Shown: positions 7,752 through 16,923, numbered from the stretch's first letter. The stretch is DNA of 64,000 nt from Micropruina sp. (GCA_016711205.1 JADJTM010000002.1:1116001-1180000), one strand, 5' to 3'. Translations and numbers: made by a program. Notes: generated by a model not told the origin, from the sequence alone.

Positions 7752-10700
7752 GCGCGGAGGCAGGGCGATCTGCACGATGTGCGGACGTTCCCCGCGCCGG
7801 ACGAACCGCCCCCGTCCGGGTGGGAAGCGTTCGGGGTAGACCCGCGGCAGCAGCTGGCCCTCGCTGCGCTCGCCGGACATCAGCAGCATCGAGCCGCCGG
7901 TGTCACGGGTGACCTGCAGCACCCGGTCGTACATGGCCCGGCCGGCACCCGCGACCGGGCGGGTGATGATCAGGTGCAGGCCCAGGTCGCGGGCGCTGGG
8001 CAGGTAGGGCAGCAGCGGTCCGAGCGGATCGGTGCCGCCCGCGCTGACGATGTCGTAGTCGTCCACCAGCACCACCACGCGCGGCGATCGGGCCCGCTCC
8101 TGCTCGCTGCGGCCGGGCCGCTGCTCGAGTTCCGCCGCGATGGACGTCGCCAGCCCCCGCGCCTGTTGGGCGTTGCGGGCGTGCGCGGCCAGGTACGCGT
8201 CGTCGATGGCGGACGGCACGTGCCCCCGGATGTCGATCACCGCCAGCGCCAGCTCGTCGGGGGTGTAGCGGTCCATCAGCCCGGCGGCGATGGTGCGCAG
8301 CAGTGAGGTCTTGCCGCACTTGGTGTCGCCGAACACCACCAGGTGCTGGTCCTCGCCGAGGAAGTCCCACAGGGCGGCCTCCATGGTGTCCTGCCGCAGG
8401 CCGATCGGCACCGCGTCCGGCTCGTCGAAGCGGTCGGGCAGTTCGTCCGGTGAGAGTTCCAGCGGCAGCAGCCGGATCGGGGCTGCGGCGGGTCCACTCC
8501 ACGACCGGGACGCCTGCTGGGCCAGCCGCTGCAGCTCGTCGGCCACCTCTTCGTCCGGTACCTCGTCGAGCACCGGCAGGGCGATTTGCGCCAGGTTCTT
8601 CTCGGGCAGCAGCGCACGACCGGGGGAGTCCTTGGGCAGCACCGCCGACAGCTTGCGGTCGATGCTCGAATCGGCCGGGTCGTTCAGCCGCAACTCGATC
8701 CGGTTGCCGAACAGCGCCTGGTGCGCCAGCCGCAGCTCGTTGAAGCGGGTCATCGTGAGCACCAGGTGAATGCCGTAGCCGGCCGCTCTCTGCATGATGT
8801 CGGTGAACAGTTCCTCCAGCTCGTCGAAGTCGGAGCGCAGCGCGCCGAAGCCGTCCACCAGCAGCACGATGTCGGCCGCCGGCAACTCGGGCAGCCTGCC
8901 CTGCGCGTGCAGCGTGCGCAGTTGGGTGAGCGAGTCGATGCCGCGTTCGGCGAACACCGCCTCGCGCTGCACCAGCATCACCGACAGCTCTTCGAGCAGC
9001 CGCCGCAGCCGGTCGCGGCTGCCCCGGGTGACCACGCCGCCGACGTGCGGAAAACCCTCCAGGCGCTGCAGTCCGCCGCCGGTCAGGTCCATGCCGTAGA
9101 TCGCGACCTCGCGCGGGGTGCGGGTCAGGCACAGCGAGACCGCCAGGGTGCGCAGCACGGTGGAGCGTCCGGACTGGGGGGCGCCGATGATCACCAGGTG
9201 CCCGCCGGTCGCGGTCAGGTCGACCAGCAGGGGCGTCTGTGACTGCTTGGCCGGATCGTCGGTCAGACCCAGCACGGCGGTCAGCGGCGGCAGCCGGACC
9301 TCATCGCTGATCAGCGAGCCCAGCGCCACCCGCTCGGGCAGCGGCGGCAGCCACACCGGACGGGTCAGCCGGTCGTCGTCGCGCAGCTGTGTGACGGACG
9401 CCTCGACGAACGTCACGCCGGTGTCCGGACGCCGCAGCTGCAGCGGCGCATCGCCACCCTCACGCGCATCGGTGCGAATGCCGTTGTACGCGGGCAGTAG
9501 GTAGGGCCGCGGGGCGGCATCCAGCACCCGCACCCGTTGCTCCTGCTGGGCCGGCCCCGACACGTAGCCCGCCCGGAACCGGGTGTAGAGGGTGGTGTCG
9601 ACCTTGAGATAGCCGTAGCCGGGCAGCGCGGGCAGGTGAAAGGCGTCGGTGGTGTTGAGCACCACCGACGACTCCGACTCGCTGAACGTGCGCAGGCCCA
9701 GCCGGTAGGAGAGGTAGGTGTCGAGGCCGCGCAGCTTGCCGGCCTCGATCCGCTGGCTGCTCAGCAGCAGGTGCACGCCGATCGAGCGCCCGATCCGTCC
9801 GATCTGCAGGAACAGGTCGATGAAGTCGGGCTCGGCGCTGAGCAGCTCACCGAACTCGTCGATCACCACGAACAGGTGCGGCAGCGGCGCAAGCTCCGGA
9901 CGCTCCGCGCGCAGCTGCCGGTAGTGGGTGATGGACGGCGACGAGCCGGCGTCCTTGAGCAGCTGCTGGCGGCGCACCACCTCGCCCTGAATGGACGCCC
10001 GGGCGCGCGTGGTCAGCTGCGGGTCGTCGGCCAGGTTGTCGATCAGCCCGGCCAGGTGCGGCAGCCCGGCGAACGGCGCGAACGCGGCACCACCCTTGTA
10101 GTCGACCAGGATCATGCTGAGGTCCTCGGGCGGATGCGCCATCGCCAGCGACAGGATCAGCGTGCGCAGCATCTCGGACTTGCCCGAGCCGGTCGCGCCG
10201 ATGCAGATGCCGTGCGGACCCATGCCGAACTGCGCGCTCTCCTTCAGGTCGAGGTGGACCCGGTTGCCGGCATCGTCCACGCCGAACGGCACCCGCAGAA
10301 AGTCGGCGGGGGCGCGCGGCTGCCACAGGTGCTCGACGTCGATGTCGCCGGGCTGCGCCACGCCGAGCAGGGCGGCCAGATCCATCGCCGTCTCGGTGCG
10401 GTCCTCGCGCGCGGCGACCTGCGAGAGCCGCAGCGCCGCGAGCGCACGGGCGGTGCCGGCGAAATCGGCCGCGCTCAGTGCGTCCGGGGTGAGGGTGACC
10501 GCGGTCACCTCGGGGGTGCCCGGACGGGTCTCGGCCACCGCCCCTGCGTCGGTGAGGGTGAGCCGCAGGTCGACCTCGGCGGGTTCGTCCAGCCGGTCGG
10601 CGAGCAGGTGCAGCACGGTGATGCCCAGCTCGGCGTAGCCGGCACCGCCGCCGGGCAGCCCGGTGGCCCGCTGACCGTGGCCGTCGCTGATCACCAGCAG

Positions 10701-11651
10701 CCGCGGTGGCGCGGTGGCTGCGGCGCCAGTGCGCCGGGTGCTGTGCGCCTGCTGCAGCCGGTCGGTCAGGTCGGGGCCCAGAATCTGGCCGAGAGCGGCC
10801 AGCGATTCGGCGACCCGGCGGGCCGGCACCGGACCGTCGAACAGCTCGCCGTCCTGCGCGTGCGGCAGCAGGTCGAAGCCAGCCCAGTCGGCCAGCCGCT
10901 CGGCCGGACTGGCCAGTGCCAACTGCAGATCCTCCGGCGCATGCACGGCGGCCAGCTGCAGCACCAGCGCCCGCACCATCGCGACCGCGGTGTCGCGGTC
11001 GCCGATCACCGCCACCTCGTGCGCCGTGCGCAGGTCGATCGTGACCGGCATCGCCGGCACGGTGCCGAACCGGTCGACCACCGCGGTCGCCTCGGCCAAC
11101 AGGTAGGGGTCCTGCGGCTGCACCGGCGACTCGGCAGGCGGCACGCTCAGGCCGAACCACGGCACCCCGCCAGCACCCACCCGGGCCTGCAGAAAGTCCA
11201 GGTCGCGACGGCGTCGCTCCCACAACCGGCTGGGGTCGCGGACCAGCGCCAGCAGGGCGTCCGGCTCGGGGTGCAGCAGCGTGGCGGCGTCGCGCACCCG
11301 GTCGCTGCGCTGCTGCAGGTCGCGGCGCACCTTCTCGAGGTAGTCGAGGTAACGGGTGCGCTGGGCGGCCTGCTCGGCCGCCTTGCGACCGCGGGAGCTG
11401 AGTGCGAAGCCGCGCCCGGCGATGATCGCGACGACGAAGATCACCCCGGCGACCAGCAGGAACAGCGGCTGGCCGTTGCGCAGCACGACCATCATCACCA
11501 CCGACGACATGGCGCCGACCATCGGCAGCAGGAACTGCAGCGGAAAGCCGCCCGCTTCGGTGAGCAGCGGCGGCGGCGGTGCCAGCGTCTCCGAGGGCGA
11601 TTCCGGCAGCGGCCGGGTGGCCCGCGTGGGCCGATGGACGAGCACCGTCAT
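7749..11651 (-). CDS. eccC: Type VII secretion FtsK/SpoIIIE-like ATPase EccC
   Basis: EccC is the motor of type VII (ESX) secretion and recognises WXG100 substrates. This 1300-residue protein has two N-terminal membrane helices (around residues 35-80) and three FtsK-like ATPase modules. Their P-loops are GATGSGKSEM (about 485-494), GAPQSGRSTV (about 820-829) and GDTKCGKTSL (about 1105-1114). Walker B-like strands MILVDYKGG and LFVVIDEFGELL lie in the first module. The start is the internal ATG at 11651, which overlaps the upstream stop as ATGA; the longer frame upstream is only the shadow of the previous gene. It is the last gene of the minus-strand ESX arm. Confidence 0.95.
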   Translation of the reverse strand: MTVLVHRPTRATRPLPESPSETLAPPPPLLTEAGGFPLQFLLPMVGAMSSVVMMVVLRNGQPLFLLVAGVIFVVAIIAGRGFALSSRGRKAAEQAAQRTRYLDYLEKVRRDLQQRSDRVRDAATLLHPEPDALLALVRDPSRLWERRRRDLDFLQARVGAGGVPWFGLSVPPAESPVQPQDPYLLAEATAVVDRFGTVPAMPVTIDLRTAHEVAVIGDRDTAVAMVRALVLQLAAVHAPEDLQLALASPAERLADWAGFDLLPHAQDGELFDGPVPARRVAESLAALGQILGPDLTDRLQQAHSTRRTGAAATAPPRLLVISDGHGQRATGLPGGGAGYAELGITVLHLLADRLDEPAEVDLRLTLTDAGAVAETRPGTPEVTAVTLTPDALSAADFAGTARALAALRLSQVAAREDRTETAMDLAALLGVAQPGDIDVEHLWQPRAPADFLRVPFGVDDAGNRVHLDLKESAQFGMGPHGICIGATGSGKSEMLRTLILSLAMAHPPEDLSMILVDYKGGAAFAPFAGLPHLAGLIDNLADDPQLTTRARASIQGEVVRRQQLLKDAGSSPSITHYRQLRAERPELAPLPHLFVVIDEFGELLSAEPDFIDLFLQIGRIGRSIGVHLLLSSQRIEAGKLRGLDTYLSYRLGLRTFSESESSVVLNTTDAFHLPALPGYGYLKVDTTLYTRFRAGYVSGPAQQEQRVRVLDAAPRPYLLPAYNGIRTDAREGGDAPLQLRRPDTGVTFVEASVTQLRDDDRLTRPVWLPPLPERVALGSLISDEVRLPPLTAVLGLTDDPAKQSQTPLLVDLTATGGHLVIIGAPQSGRSTVLRTLAVSLCLTRTPREVAIYGMDLTGGGLQRLEGFPHVGGVVTRGSRDRLRRLLEELSVMLVQREAVFAERGIDSLTQLRTLHAQGRLPELPAADIVLLVDGFGALRSDFDELEELFTDIMQRAAGYGIHLVLTMTRFNELRLAHQALFGNRIELRLNDPADSSIDRKLSAVLPKDSPGRALLPEKNLAQIALPVLDEVPDEEVADELQRLAQQASRSWSGPAAAPIRLLPLELSPDELPDRFDEPDAVPIGLRQDTMEAALWDFLGEDQHLVVFGDTKCGKTSLLRTIAAGLMDRYTPDELALAVIDIRGHVPSAIDDAYLAAHARNAQQARGLATSIAAELEQRPGRSEQERARSPRVVVLVDDYDIVSAGGTDPLGPLLPYLPSARDLGLHLIITRPVAGAGRAMYDRVLQVTRDTGGSMLLMSGERSEGQLLPRVYPERFPPGRGRFVRRGERPHIVQIALPPR

Positions 11652-12457
11652 GCGATCACCGCCTCGAGGTTGTGCTCGACGGCGCGGTCGACCACGGCGG
11701 CGCTCAGCTCGAGTACCGCGCGATTGGTGGCGTAGCGCAGTCGTCGATCGGCCGGCCTGGACGAGCGCAGGCCGCGGTCGGCGGGCAGCCAATGGGCGTC
11801 GTTGACCAGGGCCGCCTCGCGGAGGCCGTGCTCGGTGCCGGCGCCGGTGTCGTGCACCACCAGCAGGGGTGCGACGTGTGGGGTGGTCAACCGGTGGGCC
11901 AGGTCGACCCCGGCCTGCAGCGCCGGGCGTCGGGCCGCCACCACCACCAGCAGCACGGCGCTGGCGGCGCGGGCGTCGTCCGGATCGTCCGGGGTGCCCC
12001 AGTCGGTGACCACGAAGTCGAAGAACCGGGTGATCGGCGCGACCGCCTGCCACCACTGGCCCGGCCGATCGCCCAGTTCGAGCGCGAACAGGCCACCCGG
12101 CGTGCGGGCCAGGCCGGCGGTCGCCTCGCTGCCCGAGGTGGCGGCGCTGCGCCGGGTCGCCGCGTCGTCGCTGCCCTCGGCGGACGAACCCAGCCCGGCC
12201 TGCCAGGCGATGCCTCGCTCAGCGGACGAGGCGCCTACGGCCAACACCCACTGCGGACGGCGGGCGGCCAGCACCCCGGCCACCAGGGCACCGACCAAGG
12301 CGGTCGGAGCGTCCGGGCCGGCACCGATCACGCCGACCCCGGTGCTCAGCGGCAGCGGCGCCCGGATCGCCGCATCGAGGGCGGTCAGCCGGGCCGGTTC
12401 GCCCGGCAGCGACGCGCGCAGCACCGAGGCCGGCCAGCCCGTCAGCGTCCGGCGCAT
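11648..12457 (-). CDS. MinD/ParA-like ESX accessory protein lacking a P-loop
   Basis: The 269-residue protein keeps the outline of the MinD/ParA-like proteins found in ESX loci: a first strand VGVIGAGPDAPTALVGALVA where the deviant Walker A should be, FDFVVTDWGTP in place of the Walker B strand, and a C-terminal LRYATNRAVLELSAAVVD. The GKT/GKGG lysines are absent, so it probably does not hydrolyse ATP. It overlaps eccD by one base and eccC by four, so the three proteins are likely translationally coupled. The family link is inferred from pattern and context. Confidence 0.55.
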   Translation of the reverse strand: MRRTLTGWPASVLRASLPGEPARLTALDAAIRAPLPLSTGVGVIGAGPDAPTALVGALVAGVLAARRPQWVLAVGASSAERGIAWQAGLGSSAEGSDDAATRRSAATSGSEATAGLARTPGGLFALELGDRPGQWWQAVAPITRFFDFVVTDWGTPDDPDDARAASAVLLVVVAARRPALQAGVDLAHRLTTPHVAPLLVVHDTGAGTEHGLREAALVNDAHWLPADRGLRSSRPADRRLRYATNRAVLELSAAVVDRAVEHNLEAVIA

Positions 12458-13749
12458 CAGAAGGCCGCCAGCAGGTCGCGGAACACGCCCATCAGGCCCA
12501 GCAGCAGTGGCACCGCCGCCAGCACCGCCAGCATTTCGACCAGGTTGCCCAGCCGACCCAGCCGGGCGAGCAGGTTGTCGCTCAGCCGCAGCCCGGTGAG
12601 CGCCACCAGCAGCGCGGCGAGCGCGAACAGGGCCAGCAGCGTCCAGGTCGGGGACGTGCCCAGTCCGGTCGCCGCCAGCCCGCCGCCGATCGCAATCGCC
12701 GCACCGAACAGCGCCAGCCGCTGCGGCGCCAGCGGCAGCACCCGGGTGCGCAGGGTGACCACCACGGCGACCGCGATGGCCAGCCCCAGCGCCCAGGGGT
12801 CGCTGGAGGTGGCCAGCACGAAGCCCGCCGCCGCGGTGCCGGCGGCGACCGTCAGGCAGGTCCAGTTCAGGCCGCGGTGGGTGGCCTCGATCGCCTGTTC
12901 GGCATCCGCTCGTCGCACGGAGGCACCCTCGATCACCCGGTCGTCCAGTCCGGTCAGGCCGGACGCGGTCATCGCGACGCCGGGCAGCACGCCGAGCGCG
13001 AGCGCCCCCACCAGGGCCACCACCCCCGCCGAGACCAGCGGCGCCAGGCCGCTCAGCCCGAGCCCGGCGGCGAGCGCCACCAGTGCCGCACCGCAGCCGG
13101 CGCCGAGCGCCAACCCCCGATCGCGGTAGCCGACCAGCGCCACCACCGCCACCAGCGCGGCGGACGCACCCAGCCAGGCCACCCAGCCCCACGGTTCGCT
13201 CGGCGCGAAGGTGCGCATCGGCATGCCGATCAGGCCCACGGCCAGCGCGGTGACCACCGCGGCCGCACCCGATCCGCCGCGCCGAGCCAGCCCGATCGCC
13301 GCCACCGCCAACGCCGCGGACGCACCCAGCAGCCACGTCCGGTCGGTGCCGGTGGCGAGCAGTTGCCCGCCGATCAGCCACGCCAGCATCACCGCGGCGG
13401 ACCCGGCGGCCAGCACCGCCCACGACCGTCGCCATCGATCGTGGCGGGTCGCCACGGATTCGCCGGCCAGCTGGGTGATGTCGGCGACCTCGGGCGGCGG
13501 CGGGGCCTCGTCCACCCGCACCAGCCGGACGATGCTGCCCTGCCGCACGCTCTGCTCGGCCAGGCTGAGCGAGGTGCTCAGCTGCTCGCCCAGCACCGTC
13601 ACCAGGGTCAGCGGACGAGCCTGCTGCGCCGGTTCGTCCAGCAGAGTCAGCACCTCGGGCAGCAGTGCGGCCAGCGGCTCGTCCGACGGCAGCACCAGGT
13701 CGGCCCGGTTCAGGGTGCCCTGCACGGTCACCCGGGTGTAATCGCTCAC
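12457..13749 (-). CDS. eccD: Type VII secretion integral membrane protein EccD
   Basis: The 430-residue protein has an N-terminal ubiquitin-like (YukD) domain of about 85 residues (YTRVTVQGTLNRADLVLPSD ... SIVRLVRVDEAP). After it come about eleven hydrophobic helices, including WAVLAAGSAAVMLAWLIGG and LAVAAIGLARRGG. EccD forms the membrane channel layer of the ESX core with EccB and EccC. The start is GTG at 13749, overlapping the upstream stop by four bases (GTGA). The gene order FHA protein, one-TM protein, EccD, MinD-like, EccC is compact and overlapping. Confidence 0.88.
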   Translation of the reverse strand: MSDYTRVTVQGTLNRADLVLPSDEPLAALLPEVLTLLDEPAQQARPLTLVTVLGEQLSTSLSLAEQSVRQGSIVRLVRVDEAPPPPEVADITQLAGESVATRHDRWRRSWAVLAAGSAAVMLAWLIGGQLLATGTDRTWLLGASAALAVAAIGLARRGGSGAAAVVTALAVGLIGMPMRTFAPSEPWGWVAWLGASAALVAVVALVGYRDRGLALGAGCGAALVALAAGLGLSGLAPLVSAGVVALVGALALGVLPGVAMTASGLTGLDDRVIEGASVRRADAEQAIEATHRGLNWTCLTVAAGTAAAGFVLATSSDPWALGLAIAVAVVVTLRTRVLPLAPQRLALFGAAIAIGGGLAATGLGTSPTWTLLALFALAALLVALTGLRLSDNLLARLGRLGNLVEMLAVLAAVPLLLGLMGVFRDLLAAF

Positions 13750-14252
13750 CGGGTGCGCACGATCTGCTGGTTCTTCGGGTCGATCGTCAACCCGGTCGCC
13801 GGGTCGGTGTAATAGCCCGTCCCGGGGTCGATGTACCAGTCGATCCGCGGGTCGATCAGCCGGCCGGCCGGGTCTTTCGACAAACCCGAGCGCCGATCGA
13901 CCAGGTACCCGGTCTGCGGGTCGACCAGGGCGCCGGTGCGCTTGTTGCGCAGAAAGCCGGTCGGCTCGTCCTGCACCCAGTCGCCGCCCGGCTTGAGCGG
14001 ATTGGCCGCCAGCGCGGTGCGGAATGCGGCGACGGCCTGCTCTTCTTTCTGGGTGGCCAGCAGGTTGAGCACGAACGCGGTGCCGACCAGCACCGCGCAG
14101 ATCACCGCCGCCACCACTATCGAGCCGAGCACCCGTTTGGCGTTGGTGTTCGGGGTCTGGCGCTCTTCGAGCTCACCGTAGGCGAGCGCCGAGCCGAGCC
14201 GTTTGCGGTGGGTTCGGGTGGTCTCGATCAGCACCTGTCCGGACGCGGGCAT
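13746..14252 (-). CDS. Single-pass membrane protein of the ESX operon with DP-rich repeats
   Basis: I do not recognise this 168-residue family. It has a basic cytoplasmic N-terminus (RTHRKRLGSALAYGELEERQ), one membrane helix (VLGSIVVAAVICAVLVGTAF, about residues 41-62) and an extracytoplasmic tail. The tail repeats short units of the type DPxTGYxxD: DPQTGYLVD, DPRIDWYID, DPGTGYYTD and DPATGLTID. Topology and position, directly before eccD, are those of EccB, but it is far shorter and lacks EccB repeats. It begins exactly where the FHA gene ends. It may be a reduced EccB substitute or a separate accessory protein. Confidence 0.6.
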   Translation of the reverse strand: MPASGQVLIETTRTHRKRLGSALAYGELEERQTPNTNAKRVLGSIVVAAVICAVLVGTAFVLNLLATQKEEQAVAAFRTALAANPLKPGGDWVQDEPTGFLRNKRTGALVDPQTGYLVDRRSGLSKDPAGRLIDPRIDWYIDPGTGYYTDPATGLTIDPKNQQIVRTR

Positions 14253-15062
14253 TCAGGCCTCCGGGTGGTTCGAACGGCTGAGGCGTAGCGCGCGATCACC
14301 CAGATGGATGGTTGAACCGGCCCGCACCGCAACCCGTTCGCCCGGACGCAGCCAGCGCTCGATCACCGTGCCGCCGGCAGCGGACGGGGTGGCGGCCCGG
14401 GTGCCGTTGGTGGCTCCGGTATCGGTCAGCCAGACACAGTCGGCATCGGGCTCAAGCAGCGCATGCACCCGCGAGATGCTGCGGGTCAGGTCGGGCACGG
14501 CCAGCAACTGATGGCTCTGCCCGGGCTCGTTGGTGGGGTCGCGGCCGACGAGGCTCGAGCCGGTCAGCGCCACCTGAACGCCGTTGTCGAGCAGCAGTTG
14601 CCACTGCCCGGTGCCGTCGGCGGCCGACTGCCGCCAGCCCGTCCACCCGGCCGGTTCGAGCGGACGGGCGCCGGCCGGCACCAGCCGTAGCGGGTCGCGT
14701 CCGGCGCGCAGGTCGGCCGTGCTGAGCTGCCGTCGGACGACCTCGCGCAGGGTGGGCGGCAGCCCGGTGGCCGCCGCCACGGTGCGCACCCCGAGCAGCC
14801 GCCGGCCGGGGGTGCGTCCGGTGCGGCACAGGTCGGCGATCAGCGCGGCGGCCACCAGGATCACCAGCACACCAGCGCTCGTCCAGGCGCACGCCAGGGG
14901 CAGCCTGGTGCGCCCCAGCAGCGGCACCGCAAGCAGCGGCACCAGCGCCGCCAACACGTCCATCAGGGTCGCCAGCAGGGCACGCGTACCCGCCGGGACG
15001 ACGTGCGGGGACGGCTCGGCGTCGCGCGTCAGCGGGCGCTGCGAGGTGTCGGCGATGCTCAT
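14253..15062 (-). CDS. RDD-like membrane and FHA-domain protein of the ESX operon
   Basis: The 269-residue protein has an N-terminal hydrophobic part with at least two helices (LLATLMDVLAALVPLLAVPL and AGVLVILVAAALIADL) and the RDD-like GRTPGRRLLGVRTV. A C-terminal FHA domain (about 165-262) carries LVGRDPTNEP, SRVHALLEP and DTGATNGTR. FHA domains bind phosphothreonine, so the protein could connect Ser/Thr kinase signalling to secretion, as FHA proteins do in other ESX loci. It is the first gene of the minus-strand ESX arm. The divergent plus-strand arm starts 165 bases away. Confidence 0.82.
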   Translation of the reverse strand: MSIADTSQRPLTRDAEPSPHVVPAGTRALLATLMDVLAALVPLLAVPLLGRTRLPLACAWTSAGVLVILVAAALIADLCRTGRTPGRRLLGVRTVAAATGLPPTLREVVRRQLSTADLRAGRDPLRLVPAGARPLEPAGWTGWRQSAADGTGQWQLLLDNGVQVALTGSSLVGRDPTNEPGQSHQLLAVPDLTRSISRVHALLEPDADCVWLTDTGATNGTRAATPSAAGGTVIERWLRPGERVAVRAGSTIHLGDRALRLSRSNHPEA

Positions 15063-15093
15063 CGAGGCCTTCGGATCGGGGTTTCGTTCACCC

Positions 15094-15122
15094 TAACCGG
15101 TGACCCGGTCACGGCCTACAGT
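15094..15122 (+). promoter_or_regulatory. Putative promoter with inverted repeat for the ESX substrate genes
   Basis: TACAGT (15117-15122) is a TANNNT -10 box. Immediately upstream, GTGAC-CCG-GTCAC (15100-15112) is an inverted repeat lying in the spacer, between the -10 and a weak -35 (TAACCG, 15094-15099). A protein bound there would block the promoter, and perhaps the divergent operon too. Confidence 0.4.
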
Positions 15123-15226
15123 CAGCCGGGTCGGTGGGGAGTGCTCCCCATCGTGCAACGGTCTTCCACCACCTACGGTGAAGGCTGACCGCCTTTCCAC
15201 GACCCCGACCAGGATGGGACGCAACC

Positions 15227-15571
15227 ATGAAGTTCAGCGTGGGCACGCAGACTCTGGGCACCCTGCTCAACCGCACCACCACCCAATCCGACGATCTGAA
15301 GACGCTGGTGGAGAAGTTCATCGCCGCCGCCGAGCCGCTGCAGAACCGCATGAGCGGCCCCGCCAAGGACGCCTTCGACAAGTTCAAGGGCAGAAGCGAC
15401 GAGGTGGCCGGCACGTTGCACAACGCGCTGGTCGGCATCTGTGGCTCGATCGACGGCCAGAACAAGTCGTTCATCCAGGGGGCCCAGGAGGGCGCCGACA
15501 CCCACAGCCAGAGCGAAGGCTCGGCCAACTTCGCCGGGGTCGACGCCGTCGCCCGCTTCGGCCCCCGCTGA
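15227..15571 (+). CDS. WXG100-family (ESAT-6-like) protein
   Basis: The 114-residue protein is a helical hairpin. Helix one runs about TQSDDLKTLVEKFIAAAEPL, followed by the turn NRMSGPAKDAFDKFKG, where the family's W-x-G is replaced by a S-G-P-A turn, then helix two. Small proteins of this class are secreted as dimers by the EccC motor and act as partners for larger effectors. GGATGGGACGCAACC precedes the ATG. The next gene, 14 bases on, is a second member, so the two are likely a heterodimer. Confidence 0.75.
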   Translation: MKFSVGTQTLGTLLNRTTTQSDDLKTLVEKFIAAAEPLQNRMSGPAKDAFDKFKGRSDEVAGTLHNALVGICGSIDGQNKSFIQGAQEGADTHSQSEGSANFAGVDAVARFGPR

Positions 15572-15585
15572 AAGGACTGAGTTCG

Positions 15586-15882
15586 ATGACCACCGACACC
15601 AATGCCTACGACGTCGGCGCCTCGCAGCAGGTGCAGGACGACTTCGACACCGCCGCCGCCAACCTCGAGGCCGCGATCATGGCCCACGACGGCGACGTCA
15701 ACAACGCGATGGCCGAGTACCAGGCCGAAGACGTCAGCGAGGGCTACCAGGCCATGGAGAAGCAGTGGAAGGACGCCGGCGACGAGGTGAAGCAGATCAT
15801 CAGGACGCTGCGCGAATCGCTGAGCAAGAACGACGACATCGCGATCCAGACCATGGCCAAGGCCAAGTCGTTCCTGCCCTGA
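15586..15882 (+). CDS. Second WXG100-like small protein
   Basis: This 98-residue acidic helical protein (QQVQDDFDTAAANLEAAIMA ... EGYQAMEKQWKDAGDEVKQI) has the size and heptad pattern of an EsxB-type partner, but no W-x-G turn. It ends KAKSFLP. AAAGGAC lies 8-13 bases before the chosen ATG; the longer upstream frame is a shadow. Tandem arrangement with the preceding gene suggests a secreted heterodimer. Family membership is inferred from size, helicity and context. Confidence 0.65.
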   Translation: MTTDTNAYDVGASQQVQDDFDTAAANLEAAIMAHDGDVNNAMAEYQAEDVSEGYQAMEKQWKDAGDEVKQIIRTLRESLSKNDDIAIQTMAKAKSFLP

Positions 15883-15884
15883 TC

Positions 15885-16922
15885 ATGCACATCGTCCACC
15901 CCCTTGCCGACGAATGGACCGACGAGTACGCGGTCTACGTCGCTGCAACGCCCCAGGTGCTGCTCACCGACCCGCTGCAGTCGTTTCTGCAGTGGTCGGT
16001 GAGCGAGGGGCTGCGCCCGGTGCTGGTCACCGGCGAGCAGGCCCGGTTGAGCCCGTTCGTCTCGCTCGCGATGAACCGTGCGGGCGGCTTCTGGGCGGTC
16101 AGGGCCGCCCACGGCGTCTACGACGGCCTGACCGGGTTTCCGGTCACCGGCTTCACCGACCTGTGGACGGCGCGCGCCGTCGAGGGGCAGCGCTCGGCGC
16201 GCTTTCTGACCCCGGCGGACGATCCGCGCGGCGTGCTCTCCTACGACATCTTCGGCCACCAGCGGGCGGTCGCCGACACGCAGGTGGGCCGGCTGGCCGA
16301 AACCGTGCACGACGGTTTGGGCGGCGCAGCGCTGGACGTGTGGGGGCTGGCCGAGCCCCTGGTCGAGCCGTTCGGCATCGACCCCCTCACCGAGACCGCG
16401 CGGCGCCAGATGCCCGACTCGCCGGTGCTGCATGCCCGGGCCGGGGACGGCTCGTTCTGCGACATCTCGGTCGGACGCACCCGCCGCGGCATTCTCGAAC
16501 ATGTGGCCGGCGGGGTGCCGATCGGCAGCTACCCGCAGCACCTGGCCCCGCTGATCGAGACCGCCACCCGCACCCTGATGGCGGTGGAGAGCCGGCACCG
16601 GCCCACGATCGGCTTCGTGTCACTGGCCGAGGTGGCGTCCGGAGTCACGCAACCGGTCGGCGTGCGTCGTCCGGAGGTTCCGCTGGCGGTGCTGATCGGC
16701 CCGCGGGCCGTTCATGAGCTGCAGCCGCAGGTCGCCGAACTCAAGCAGCGCCACGACGTGGTCGAACTGGGGCGGCGCCGGCTGCCGAGTCTGCTGGTGC
16801 GGTTCAGCCGCACCGATCAGGGCTCGTGGTCGCAGTTGATGGCCTTCGCCAACGACCTGGGGCTCGACCGGGTGGTCGAGGTCGCGGGACTCCCCGAATC
16901 CGCCGAGCTGAGGAGCAACTGA
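15885..16922 (+). CDS. ESX-locus accessory protein (DUF6177-like)
   Basis: This 345-residue soluble protein resembles proteins annotated DUF6177 in actinobacterial ESX loci, as far as I can judge from memory. It has no signal peptide or membrane helix. Notable stretches are LVTGEQARLSPFVSLAMNRA, RPTIGFVSLAEVASGVTQPV, a repeated-strand C-terminus and LLVRFSRTDQGSWSQLMAFA. It starts two bases after the upstream stop and its stop lies one base before the next ATG, so it belongs to the same operon. A role in chaperoning or regulating secretion is possible but unproven. Confidence 0.55.
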   Translation: MHIVHPLADEWTDEYAVYVAATPQVLLTDPLQSFLQWSVSEGLRPVLVTGEQARLSPFVSLAMNRAGGFWAVRAAHGVYDGLTGFPVTGFTDLWTARAVEGQRSARFLTPADDPRGVLSYDIFGHQRAVADTQVGRLAETVHDGLGGAALDVWGLAEPLVEPFGIDPLTETARRQMPDSPVLHARAGDGSFCDISVGRTRRGILEHVAGGVPIGSYPQHLAPLIETATRTLMAVESRHRPTIGFVSLAEVASGVTQPVGVRRPEVPLAVLIGPRAVHELQPQVAELKQRHDVVELGRRRLPSLLVRFSRTDQGSWSQLMAFANDLGLDRVVEVAGLPESAELRSN

Positions 16923-16923
16923 C

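Noticed and set aside
9537..11735. Plus-strand 732-aa open frame
   Set aside because: It is the antisense shadow of eccC, which has three clear P-loops and correct codon bias on the minus strand; the shadow has no recognisable domain.
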